Assembly: GCA_023935145.1 (NCBI GenBank)
Contig: CM043699.1
Location: 131,696,536 to 131,760,535 of the forward strand
DNA: 64,000 nucleotides
Source: Bretschneidera sinensis
Taxonomy: Eukaryota; Streptophyta; Magnoliopsida; Brassicales; Akaniaceae
Direction: 5' to 3'
Shown piece after piece: positions 1-12,474 of this stretch (position 1 is its first letter; each line of letters opens with the position of its first letter). Made by a program: the position numbers and the translations under genes. A model generated the notes under the pieces. It did no database searches. It was not told the DNA's origin and was given only the letters and a program-made list of their open reading frames with translations.

Positions 1-1402
1 TCAATATTTAAAACAGATGCAATGATGAATTATTATTAGGGAACATCTTCCCACATGTTGGTATGTTTTTATCTTATACCGGCCTTCTCTCGATTCTTTT
101 ATTTCCAGCATATACCGACTGTCATGGTATTTATTTCCAGCATATACCAACTATCACAGTTTTCATTTATTTCCAGCATATACCGGCTGTGACGGTTTTC
201 CTTTATTTTCAACATATACCGGCTCTTATTTTTTTCAATTAGACCGGTCCCCTCCCGGTTCTTTTATTTAATGCATATGCATATGAACAATGATATGAAA
301 TATGCATATGAACAATAACATAAAAACAAACATGAATTCAAATATTTAAATTAGTTATCCTGATTATTCTAAATTTATTATTTTAAAAAAAATTCGTTAA
401 ATTCCTCTCCTCATAAATCACATCAAATCATCAATCATAGCTTGTCAAGATCCACTAAATTCCATCTCCTCATAATTCGTATCAAAACATCAACCATAGC
501 TCATCAAGAATTCCACTTATCGCTTTTATTATTAAATCAACTTATTATTCCAAAAATATTATTTCTTACATAATAATGTTCTACATGTCCAAAATTCCTA
601 TCATACTTATCAATTAATTTTTCATCTACCACCAAAACCTAAGCTGATAATTTATTTTAATATTATCACTAGATATTTCATTTTTATCTAGATTACTTAA
701 AGTAAATCTAACTTACCACGTAGCACTTAGAGCTACTCGTGGATCACCTCTTTGCCTTTCTCGTTCCTCTGAGCAATTTCTCCCGATTGCTGATCGTCAA
801 CACCTGAAATAATATTTATATTAAATTTCTAATTTATTCTTCAATTTTTCATAATTTACACCATTTGAAAATTCCCACTTTGAATTCCGAAAAATTTCAT
901 GTATGCTAAAAATTCAAAAATAAACATCACCTTATTACCTTCTATTTTTCTTAGAGCTCCCTGTAGTTCTCTATAAAATTCTCCTGTAAACTCCTTCAAA
1001 AATTACCCTTTCAACCTTTCTTTCGGTTCCCAAGTGTTTAGAGAAAATGAGTAATTTGAATTAAGGAAATGAGAAAACTAAATATATATATATTTATACA
1101 AACATTTGGTATCTTGCAGCTTCTGCCCCTCAAACTGCTGCTATGACTTTGTTAACATGTCTCACATGCAGCCTTCTTTGTTTTTTTTTTTTTTTTTTTT
1201 TTTTTTTACAGCAGGTGGCAACACTTGTTGCCACATTTTTTTTTAAGAAAAACAAAACTTTTTTTTTCTTTATACTGTTCACGATTTTTTTTAAGAATTG
1301 TTTTATTCAAATAATAAACCTTTCACACATACTTTCTTTTAATTCCATGTTAAATTTATTAAATTACTTTTTTATTCTTACTTTACGAATATGAGTATTA
1401 CA
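1..1402 (-). repeat. Left LTR of gypsy element A (cut by window edge)
   Basis: This is the 3' LTR, in element orientation, of a Tekay/Del-type Ty3/gypsy element. It ends with GAGTATTACA at 1402. Base 1 corresponds to about base 700 of the related LTR that begins at 5777, so the first part lies outside the window. Bases 60-270 hold tandem subrepeats of about 36 bp built on CAGCATATACCGGCTGTCACGG. Bases 716-743 hold a conserved hairpin (CCACGTAGC with GCTA..CGTGG). A poly-T tract lies at 1181-1207. There is no gene here; the short reading frames are chance. Confidence 0.8.
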
Positions 1403-4400
1403 ATTCTACCCACTTTATGAAAATTTCCTCCCCAAAATTTTCTTACCTAACTCAAGAAACAATTTTGAATAATATTTCTTCATAATTGTCTCACGCTTTC
1501 ACGTAATCTCTTCAACATCCTTATTCCGCCACAGAACTTAAACTAATGAAATTATTTTATTATACAACACTTGTTCTTTTATGTCTAAAATTCTTACTGG
1601 TACTTTTATATAAGCCCAAACTTTCTGAATTTCTATAGTTCGGCTCGAAATATTATAGTATTCATCACATAAACACTTTCTTAAAAATGAAACATGAAAT
1701 ACGTTATATAAATGTTTTAATTCTAGAGGCAAATCCAGACTACTTACAACTAGCCCAACTTTCTCAACAACCTCATAAGGTCCCACATACCTCAGATTCA
1801 GCTTTCCTTTACTGTTTAAATCTCAATACACCTTTTCATTTAGATATTTTTCAATAAACCAAATCGCCTACTTGAAACTCAAGAGGTCTTCTTTTATTAT
1901 CAGCATAGATATTCGGTCTACTGTGTGCTACTTTACGGTTCTCTCTAACCAATTTGATCATTTTAGTTGTTAACTCAATAATTGATGGACCAGATATATT
2001 ACTCTTAACCATTTCTTCCCAACATATAGGAGTTCTACACCTCTTACCATACAATGTCTCAATCGATGCCATCCTAATACTAGTTTGATACTCATTATTA
2101 TAAGCAATTTCAATCAATGGCATGAAATCGTCCCGACTTACTGAGAAACTCATCACATTTTCCCTTAACATATCTTCTAGTACTCTAATAATCCTTTCTG
2201 TCTGAGCATGAAAAATTATATTAAATTGTAACTGTGTACCCGTGGCTTTCTGAAAGCCTCTCCAAAACCAAGATGTAAATCTAGCATATCTATTTGACAC
2301 TATGCTTAATGATGCTCCATACAACCTCATAATCTCAGCTATATCCTTCTTCAATCCTAACCACCAAAAATTCTATCTCTATCCTCTATACATCTTATTG
2401 TTACTTGGTTGCATCGAATCTACTTCATCATGTGCCTATCTCATTATCTCTTTTCTCAACTTTGCATTATTGGGAACACAATTTTCATGTTTCAATACCA
2501 AAATACCCTTATTTCAAAATTTTGAACTTATATTGCTTTCTAGTAAGCACTCAATGCTTAATTTTTTCTATCTCTTCATCTCTACCTTGCATCTCTAAAA
2601 CATTTACTATGGATGACTGTACAACCATATTTGTTAACCATTATCCTCTATCAGTGATATTCAACTTCATTCTTATCTTTCTTAAATCTATCATCAATTA
2701 CACATCAGGACTCCCCATAGCAGTTAACATTCTTGTAGACTTTCTACTCAATGCATCATCTATCACCTTCACATTTTATAGATGACAGTGAATTATATAA
2801 TCATAGTTACTAATCAACTTCATTCACCATCTTTGCCTCAAATTCAACTCTCTCTAGGCAGGTAAGTATGTCAAACTCTTATAACCCATGAATATCTCCC
2901 AAGTGGCTCCATATAGATAATGTCTCCGATCTCTAAAGTAAACACTATAGCAGTCAACTCTAAGTCATGAGTATGGTAATTTCTATCATGTATCTTCAAT
3001 TGCCTAGAAATATAGGCCACAGCTTTCCTATCTTACACATATCCCAACCATTGATGCGACACATCACTATACACCATAAATCCTTCATCACTAGAAGGAA
3101 ACACCAATATTGGAGCTGTAGTCAATTTCTCCTTTAGTAATTGGAAATTTTTCTCACACTTCCCTCACTATAAAAATCTCACCTCTTTCCTGGTCAGTCT
3201 ATTCAATAGTATTACAATAATAGAAAAATTCTGAAATAATCTTCTATAATAACCAACTAACCCCAAGAAAATTCTAATCTCAGTTACATTAGTTGGTCTC
3301 TCCCAACTTAACATTGCCTCTACCTTTGTGGATCAATTAGTATGCCATTTCTTGATATTACATGTTCCAAGAAGGTCATTTCTTTCAGCCAAAATTCACA
3401 TTTAGAAAATTATAGCATACAATCTCTCTCTCCTCAAAATCTCCAACACAATTTATAAATGTTTTGCATGCTCTTCCTTAGTCTTAGAATACACTAAGAT
3501 GTTATCGATGAACACGATCACAAGATTATCAATAAATGGTTTAGACATTTTATTAATCAAGTCCATGAATGTTTCTGGAACATTAGTCAATCCAAATGAC
3601 ATCACAAGAAACTTATGACCATAACATGTCCTAAAAGCACTCTTAGGCATGTCTCTCTCTTTTATCCTTAACTGGTGATAACCTGATCTTAGGTTTATCT
3701 TAGAAAACACTCCCACTCCTTGCAACTGCTCAAACAATTCGTTTATCCTGGGTAAAAGATATTTGTTCTTATTCAACTATTTGTAGTCTATACACAATCT
3801 CATCGTTCCATCTTCCTCCTTCATGGACAACACGGGGGCTCCCTAGATACATTAGGTCCAATAAATTTTTTATCTAAAAAATTCTTGAACTTTCAGTTCT
3901 TTTAACTCAATGGGCTTCACTCTTGTAGAGTGCTATTAAATATATATGATGAACCTGGTATCATATCAATAGAGAAATTTAATCTCTCTACTGGGAGGCA
4001 ACCTAGACAACTCATCAAGAAATACATCAGAAAAATTTGTCACTACTAAAATTTCTTCTAACTTCCTATTTTCCTTTTTAGAATCCATTATGTATGCCAA
4101 ATACTTCTCACAAATCTTCTTCAACCATCTCCTAGTGGTTAGAGCAAAATAAGATAGTTCGAGAGTATCTTATGTTCTCCTTGAAAGTTAAACTCCTCAT
4201 GTCTATATCTTGAACACTACCTTCTTTCTAGAACAATCAACAAAAGTGTAATACGTTGATAACCAATTCATTCTCAAAATTAAATGAAATTATATCATAT
4301 TCAAAGATGATAAATCAGCTTCAGATTCTCTATCACTGATGCGAATCACACAACCCTTGTAAACATTTATGATTATCACTCTATCTCTAGTGGGAACTTC

Positions 4401-4520
4401 AAAAAAAATATTTTGCATCCAAGGACTAATACATACTTCAATAGACTTCATATGAATACTGGATGCAAAAGAATGGGTTTCACCAAGATCAACCAACATT
4501 GATAAGTCCACCTTCTCTAT
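1403..4520 (-). pseudogene. Element A pol (protease-RT-RNase H-integrase), degenerate
   Basis: Read right to left, the remains are a protease (about 4290-4511, LVDLGETHSF in place of the usual D-S/T-G-A), reverse transcriptase (about 3380-3860), RNase H (about 2780-3300), integrase core (1851-2354) and a chromodomain-like integrase tail (1538-1786, VPVRILDIKEQVL). The RT catalytic box reads FIDNILVYS, so one catalytic aspartate is changed to asparagine. In the integrase the zinc-binding part (MKKDIAE) runs straight into the second catalytic region (LSIVSN), so about 200 bp with the first catalytic Asp is missing. Many stops and frameshifts are present. This is the most decayed of the three gypsy copies and cannot be functional. 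Confidence 0.8.
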
Positions 4521-4689
4521 ATATAAAGTACCTCAAATTAGAACAATTATGGGATAAATATCTTATCAGATACATCTATAACATGTTCTAATATTTTTAT
4601 CATGTTATCATATCCTCTAAGTAGTACACTCCCACATTTACCATAAATTCCAGTTCCCATAACCTATCTCTCAAATCTAGGGGTCCCAC

Positions 4690-5678
4690 CGTTATTACTC
4701 TGAGCTACAAAAACAATAGATTCTACTTGCCTCTGACTCTGTACTAAAGTTCTCTGTGACAAGGAATGCCTCATCTGGGTGGTCTCCCACCTTGCACATT
4801 TATACTGGTACCATATCTGGATTCCTCAAATCTAGACCTCTTTCGCCGATTCCTCGTACCTCTGATTTCCTTCACATCATTCTCAATCCGAAGTGCTATA
4901 TCCACCAATCTGACGTAATTCATATACCTCATGTAAGATAGTTTTGATCAAATCTTAAAAATAGTTCATCTATGAACCTCTTACACTTATTCTCCTCTAG
5001 GTCTACTATTTTTGATACAACCATTGACGAGACCACGAATTTACTATCATACTGAGCCACAGTCAACCCATTTGCCACAAATAAATAAAATCTCTTTTTT
5101 GTTGGGCTCTAAAGGTCTAAGGAAAGTATTTATAAAAAAAAACCTCCTTAAACCTATTCCAGTTTAAGAGTCTATCAACATCTACACTTACCCTGGGAAG
5201 AATATCCTCCCACCATTCTAGGGCCTCTCTCTTTAACTTGAACATAGCAAAGACGACCCTCTACCTGATAGTCATTGGTAAAATATCAACAAAAAAAAAT
5301 CTCTTTACGTGTTTCACCCATAACTCAGGCTTAAAAAGGTTTGTAAATCCTTTAAACAACAAAGCATTCAACGTAGCAATCTCCCTGCATCTCATCAGGC
5401 ACTGCTCTAGCCTGTTCATCAAGTCTATGCTATAAGCTATCAATTCTATCATCTGTTACATTTATTTCTCAAGAGCATATGTAAGAGCTTATCTTAGCTC
5501 ATCTCTTTCAACTTCAGATTCTCTCACACCTTTACTAATATCAATTATATTGTCAACATGTTCCTTTCTAGGAACCACAGATTCAGACTCAATTTCAACT
5601 TGTCAAAAATATTGGGGGCCTACCATGCCCTCTCAAATCAACAACTCTAACTCTAGCTTTAGCACGTCCACGTGTCAT
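4690..5678 (-). pseudogene. Element A gag, degenerate
   Basis: The region aligns by eye with the gag of sister elements C (15840-16797) and B (26599-27516). The likely start codon is the ATG complementary to 5676-5678, in the same context as the B gag start at 27516. The frame is broken many times. The CX2CX4HX4C zinc knuckle seen in element C at about 16105 is not visible here. Gag would form the virus-like particle. The assignment rests on position between the primer-binding site and the protease and on similarity to B and C. Confidence 0.65.
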
Positions 5679-5760
5679 TCTCAGACTATTTAAAATATAA
5701 TTTATTTTAATCTTCCACTTTCTTACTTTTTATGCAGTCTACAGAATCATAAAACCTAAA

Positions 5761-5772
5761 GTTCTGATACCA
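5761..5772 (-). other. Primer-binding site of element A
   Basis: On the minus strand this reads TGGTATCAGAAC, four bases inside the LTR that starts at 5777. It matches the initiator-methionine tRNA primer site TGGTATCAGAGC with one change. It fixes the right LTR as the 5' LTR and the element as minus-strand. Confidence 0.8.
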
Positions 5773-5776
5773 AAAT

Positions 5777-6613
5777 TGTAATGACCCATCCTGGGTTGGC
5801 CACCCCCGAGACGGTGTTGTAACATTTTGAAAATCCCAACACGACACATATATACAACAATAAAAATAACATCAATATAAATTTTTACATCAATCCTTAA
5901 CCCTCAACAAGGGAGATACATCATTCTGATATTGACTTAAACATTATATACAACGTAAAATGCATGAATATTTACGAATAAAATTTTGTTTTATTTTCTC
6001 ATTAGTCTGAGGATGTGGACACGTACGTGGCTTACAGAAAATGATTTCATCTAAACCCCAACTCACCAAATTATCTGTCCTGCCTGCTACCTGAAATCAT
6101 TATACAATGAGGGATGAGCTTCACAAGCTCAGTGAATTAAATTTACTAGAAGTGTTCAACTTGTATAAATAGTCTTTTAATATTTAATCATTTCTATCTC
6201 ACATAACTTGATAATAGTATTCTACTATCACTGCACGTGTCATAAGTCTCATTCTCTATCAATCTCTTCTTCTTATTTATTGGTTCACCTTAAGACCATT
6301 AATTATGTCATAATTATCTCGTAATGAGACTCACATCATAAAGTCTATCGTTTAGATGATTCTTATCATATCATACTTCTATGTTTCTTTCTCACCATAA
6401 CTATCTCTCTGTGAGACTCATTCATCTATAAATAAATATACAATAACAAACAACACTTCAGCATTTTAGTAATGCAATCAATATTTAAAACAGATGCAAT
6501 GCATGAATTATTATTAGGGAACGTCTTCCCACATGTCAACATGTTTATATCTTAGACCGGCCCCCTCCCGGTTCTATTATTTCCAGCATATACCTGCTAT
6601 CACGGTATTTATT
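5777..6613 (-). repeat. Right (5') LTR of element A, first part
   Basis: The LTR begins TGTAATGACCC. It runs to 6613, where element B is inserted after the bases TTATT. The rest of the same LTR resumes at 28745. A perfect 7-bp stem, TGAGCTT-CAC-AAGCTCA, lies at 6115-6131 and recurs in the sister LTRs. The two parts together make about 2.0 kb, the usual size for this family here. Confidence 0.85.
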
Positions 6614-8577
6614 TGTAACAACCCATCCCAGGTTGGCATCCCCCGAGACATTGTTATCACATTTTGAGAATCTTAGCATGACACATATATGCAACAATAA
6701 AATAATACTAACAAAAAATTTTATTTTCAATCCTCAACCCTCAACGGGAAGGTACATAAATTTGATATTAGCTTACACATAATATACAATGTAAAATGCA
6801 TGAATATTTACAAATAATTATTTATTTCATTATCTCACTAGTTTGAGGATATTGACACATATATCGCTTACAGAAAATGAATCCGTCTGACTCTCAACCC
6901 ACCAGCCTATTTGTCATGTCTGCTACCTGAAATCATTGTACAATGAGGGATGAGCTTCACAAACTCAGTGAATTAAATTTACAAAAAGTATTCAAATTGC
7001 ATAAATAGCCCGTTAATATTTAATAATTTATTTCTTCTATAACTAGATAATGGCATAATGTCTATCATTTAAATAATTCCTATCTTATCATATTCCTATG
7101 TCTTTTTCTTACTGTAACTGTCTCTTTGTGAGACTTATCCATCTATAAATAAAATTCACAATAATACACCACACATCAGCATTTTAATAATGCAAGCAAT
7201 AATTAAAACAGATACAATGCGTGAATGATTATTATGGGAACGTCTTCCCACCTGTCGACAAGTTGTTATTATCTTAGACCGACTTCCCAGTTCTTTTCAG
7301 CTTATCTTGACTATCACGAAATTTGTTTCGAGCATACACCAGCTATCACGGTGTCCCTTTTATTTTCAGCATATACCAGCTATCACAATTATTCCATTAG
7401 ACCGGCCCCTTCCAGGTTCTTTCGATTATCTTATTTAATACAGATGCATATGAAAAGAAATATAAACACCACATGAATTCAAAGTATTTAAATTAACTAT
7501 TCGGTCTTTCCTTAACTTTCTGCTTAATAAATTTCACAATTTGCTTCTCCTCATATATTACATCAATTTATTCACCAACTAGTCAAAATCTCTTTATCAC
7601 TATCATTATTAAATCAACTCATTATTCTAAAAATATTTTTTTCCACATAATAATTTTCTACGTATCCAATATTCATATCATACATATCAATTTAATTTTT
7701 ATCTACCACCAAGCATAAGCTAATAATTTATTTTAATATTATTACTAGATATTTGATTTTTATTTAGATTACTTAAAGTAAATCCAACTCACCACATAGT
7801 ACTTAAAGCTACCCGTGGATCACTTCTTTGCCTTTCTCGTTCCTCTTCGAAATTTTCTCCGGTTGCTGATCATCATCGCCTGACATAATATTTATATTAA
7901 ATTTCTAATTTATTCTTAAATTCTTCATAAACCACACCCTTTGAAAATTCCCACTTTAACTTCGGGAAATTTCATGAATGCTAAAAATTCAAAAATATAA
8001 ACATGATATTATTACCTTCTATTTTTCTGATAGCTTTTCGTAACTCTCTATAAAATTCCGCCATAAACCCCTTTAAAATGTTGCTATTTAACCTTTCTTT
8101 TGGTCCCCAAGTGTTTAAAAAAGACGCGCAATGGAAGGAAAACTAAACGAGTTTGGTAAGTGTGTAATTGTGTTTACACAGAAGCGTGTATATATATAAG
8201 CTTGTTGCACCAAAAATCTCTGTAGCACTTGCTTGCTTAAATTTGCAACTCTCTCATAGTCTCCATATTTTGGCTTTGTTTGAAGGCATTCAAGCCTTCA
8301 AATTTACACTTGGAAAACTCAAATTTAAGTTGGCAGCAGGTTTTGCCACCTGCTGCCATGTTTTACTGTTTCCCAGATTTTTTTTTTTACTTTTGTCTTC
8401 TTCAAACTTTTGGCTTCTCTAAACTTTTTCAGTCTTCTGGGACATTCACGTCCCAGATTTTTTTTTAAATTGCTTTATTCAAATACTAATAAACCTTTCA
8501 CATATATTTTATTTTAATTCCATGTTATATTTATTAAGTTACTTGTTTACCCTTACTTTACAAATACGAGTATTACA
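6614..8577 (-). repeat. Left (3') LTR of element B
   Basis: The LTR begins TGTAACAACCC and ends TACGAGTATTACA, about 1.96 kb. The bases just outside the right end (8578 onward) read TTCTATC..CTTAC, the complement of the purine-rich stretch GTAAG..GATAGAAT that precedes the 3' LTR in this family. It carries the CCAGCATATACC subrepeats (about 7300-7400) and the hairpin around 7790-7818. Confidence 0.85.
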
Positions 8578-8594
8578 ATTCTATCTACCTTACA

Positions 8595-10001
8595 AAAATT
8601 TCGTCCCCGAAATTTCTTTACCTAAAATCAAGAAAGAGTTAGGGGTAATCCTTCCTCATTCTTGTTTCATGCTCCGATGTGACTTCTTCGACATCTTTAT
8701 TTCATCATAATACTTGAATCAAAGAAATGACTTTATTGCGCAAGGCATGCTCCTTTCTTTTTAGGATTCTGACTGGTACTAGCATAAAAGTCAAATCTTC
8801 CTGAATTTCTATTGCTTGATTCGAGATACTATGGGATTCATCGTGTAAGTACTTTCTCAGTAGTGACACATGAAATACATTATGTAATTGATTTAATTCT
8901 GGAGGCAAATTCAAACGATATACTACTGGTCCAATTTTCTTAAACACCTTCTATGGCCCCACAAATCTCGGGCTCAGCTTTCCCTTCTTCTTAAATCTCA
9001 ACACTCATTTCCAAGGAGATATCTTCAAAAATACCCAATCACCAACTTAGAACTCGAGAGGTTGTCCTTTTTATCAGCATATCCTTTCTATCTGTTTTGA
9101 GCTGCTATGAGGTTCTCCCTAATCAGTTTGATCCGTTCAGTAGTCAAGTCTATCATTTCTGGGCCATATATCTTTCTCTCTCCAACTTCTTCCCAGCATA
9201 TTGGAGTTCTACACCTTCTACCATATAAAGCCTCGAAGGGTGCCATCCCAATACTAGTTTGATACTGATTATTGTATGCAAACTTGATCAACGGAAAATA
9301 AGCATCCCAGCTCACTGAGAAGCTCAATACACTTGCCCTCAGCATATCTTCTAGTATTCTGATGATTCTTTCCGTCTGCCCATCAGTTTGAGGATGAAAA
9401 GTTGTACTAAACTGTAATTGTGTACCCATAGCTTCTTGGAAACCCCTCCAAAATCTAGAGGTAAATTTAGAATCTCTATCTGATACTATACTCAAGGGTA
9501 CTCCATGTAATTTTACTATCTTTGCCATATACAACTCAGCCAACTCTCTGGACTCCAAGTAGTTTTAATAGGAAAAAAATGTGAAGACTTAGAAAGTCTA
9601 TCCACTATAACCCACACAGCATCATGTCCCCTCTGGGTATGGTGAAAACCAGAGACAAAATCCATACTCACATTTTTCCATGGCCACTCAGGTATTGGAA
9701 GAGGTTGTAATAAACCTGCTGGATGTCTATTCTCAGCCTTCATCTGTTGACAAATCAAACATCTAGAAATATATTCTGCTATATCATTCTTCATCCCTAA
9801 CCACTAATAATTCTGTCTTAACCCCCTGTACATTTTATTATTACCTGGGTGCATGGAATATACCGAATCAGGAGCCTCCTTTAGTATCTTTTTTTTCATT
9901 TCCCCATCAGTGGGAACACGAACTCTATGCCCTAATACTACCATACCATCTTCTCTAATTCTAAACTCGGTTGGCTTCCCACTCAACACTTCCCCCCTGA
10001 T
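8595..10001 (-). pseudogene. Element B integrase and pol 3' end, cut by element C
   Basis: Right to left this holds the end of the spacer and the integrase zinc domain (9804-9989 and 9516-9794; [10 protein letters not shown] and CLICQQMK are the H-H/C-C ligands), the integrase core with MDFVSG, SDRDSKF and GQTERI (9088-9700, the D-D-E triad), and the tail with a chromodomain-like end (8705-8947, VPVRILKRKEHAL). A frameshift separates the zinc and core segments near 9550. At 10001 the frame stops abruptly at the LTR of element C; the same sequence continues uninterrupted in C at about 13850, which shows where B was split. Confidence 0.82.
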
Positions 10002-12425
10002 TGTAACGACCCATCCCGGGTTGGCTACCCCGAAACGGTGTCATCATATTTTGAGAATCTCAGCCCGACATATATATGCAACAATAAAAATAAAATATCA
10101 CCAAAAGAACTTTACATCAATCTGTAAAATACATGAAGATTTACAAATAAATTTTTTTTTCTCATTAGTCTGAGGATGATGACACGTACGCGACTTACAG
10201 AAATTGATCTCGTTTGAACCTCAACTCACCAAACTATTTGCCGAGCTTGCTACCTGAAAATCATTGTTCAATGAGGGGTGAGCTTCACAAGCTCAGTGAA
10301 TTAAATTTACTAAAAGTATTCCAAATTCCATAAATAGTCTTCTAATATTTAATCTTTTTATTTTTCACATAACCTGATCACAAATTTCTACTATCATTAC
10401 ACATATCATAAGATTTATTCTCTATCAATCTCTTCTTCTCAATCATTGGTCCACCTTAAGACCATCAATTATCTCATAATTACCTCATAATGAGGTTCAC
10501 ATCATAAAGTCTACCATTTAGATAAGTCTTATCACCATACTGTCTCTTTCTATGAGACTCAACCATCTATAATTAAATTCACAATAATATACCACATCTC
10601 CGCATTTCAATAATTTCATCATCATAGTTGTCTCTTTTTATGAGACTCAGCCATCATACACGACAATATACCACATCTCAGCTTTTCAATAATATTTTCA
10701 TCATAATCGTCTCTTTTTGTGAGACTCAATCATCTATAATTATTTTCACGATGATAAATCACACCTCAGCATTTCAATCATGCAGCAATAATTAAAACAC
10801 ATCTTTGCATTTCAATAATGCAACAATAATTAAAATAGATGCAAATGCATGAATGATTATGATGGGAACGTCTTCCCACCTGTCGACAGGTTGTTATTAT
10901 CTCAGACCGGCTCTCTCCCGGTTCTTTACTTTGCAACTTAGTCCCGGTTGCCACGGAATTTTCTTAGCATATATCGGCCGGCACGGTGTCCCTTTTATTT
11001 CCAGCATATACCGGCTGTCACGGTGTCACTTTTATTTCTAACATATACTGGTTGTCACGGTTATTTTATTAGACCGACTGCCTTCCTGGTTCTTTTCTTT
11101 CTCATTTAATGCATATGTATATGAGTAATTATATGAAATATGCATATAAACAGCAATATAAAAACAACATATAATTTAAAATACTTGAATTGTCTATCCT
11201 GATTTTTTCTCAAATTTATATAACAAAAGGTCTACAAATTTCCTCTCATCCCAAATCTTATCGAATCATCCATCCAGGTTTGTCAAGATCCACTAAAATT
11301 CGTCTCAAATCACATCAACTCATCCATCAAAACTTATCAATATCCACTAAAATTCATCTCATCATAATTCGTATTAAAACATCAATATATGTCATCAATA
11401 ATTTATTTATTGTTTTTATTCTCAAATAAACTTATGATTTCCAAAAATATCATTTCTCACCGAAAAATATTTCTACATGTCCAAATTTCCTATCATACCC
11501 ATAAATAAATTTTTCATCTATCACCCAAGCATACTTTAATAATTAAATTTAATATTATCACCGAATAATTGATTTTTATTTAGACTACTTAAAGTAAATC
11601 CAACTCACCACGTAGCACTTAAAGCTACCCGTGGATCACCTCCTTGCCTTTCTCGATTTTCTCCGAAACTTCCCTCGATTGTTGATCGCCAACACTTGAC
11701 ATAATATTTGTATTCAATTTTTAATTATTTCTTCATTTCTTCATAAACCACTCACTTTGAAAATTCCCACTTTGAATTTAGAGAAAACTCATAAATACTA
11801 AAAAATTCAAAAATAAACATTATACTATTACCTTCTGCTTTACTGATAACAAATTCTAATTCTCTATGAAATTTCGTCTTAAATCTCTTCAAAATCTTGC
11901 TATTATAATCTTTCTTTTGATTCCCAAATGTTTAAGGAAAATAGCAAAATTTGAAAGAAAATTAACGAATTTGATTAGTCCAATTTCGTTCACGTATCAG
12001 CGTGTGTATATATATATATATATTGTTAGTCTCAACTGCTTCCTCCCAACTACTGTCATTAATTTAAAATGTTTGTTTTTCAACTTAACATAACTGTGCT
12101 CTCTCAATTCACGCCATGACACTAAAATGTGTCAAAAACTCCAATTCTCTTTACTTTGCTTGGCAGCAGGTGCACCTGCTGCCACCAATTGTTGACTTTT
12201 TTTTTTTAAAAAAAACTTTTTTTTCTTGTTCTTTCTAGATTCTGGACGTCTTGCGGATTGACCTTTTTTTTTTCTTTTCTTTTCTTTTAATGACATCTAC
12301 GTCCTAATTTTTTTTAAAGAATTATTTTATTTACTACTAACTCCTTCGTAAATATATTATTTTAAGTTCGCATCATATTTATTAAATTATTTCATTACCC
12401 TTTTTTTACGAATACGGTTATTACA
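10002..12425 (-). repeat. Left (3') LTR of element C
   Basis: The LTR begins TGTAACGACCC, ends CGGTTATTACA and is about 2.42 kb, longer than its sisters. The extra length comes from local tandem copies at about 10540-10800 of a unit holding GTCTCTTT..GAGACTCA. The B sequence before it ends CTGAT, the expected left target duplication; the right one was lost with C's 5' LTR. Confidence 0.82.
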
Positions 12426-12474
12426 ATTCTACCCACCTTACAAAAATTTCGTCCCCGAAATTTCAACACTAAAA

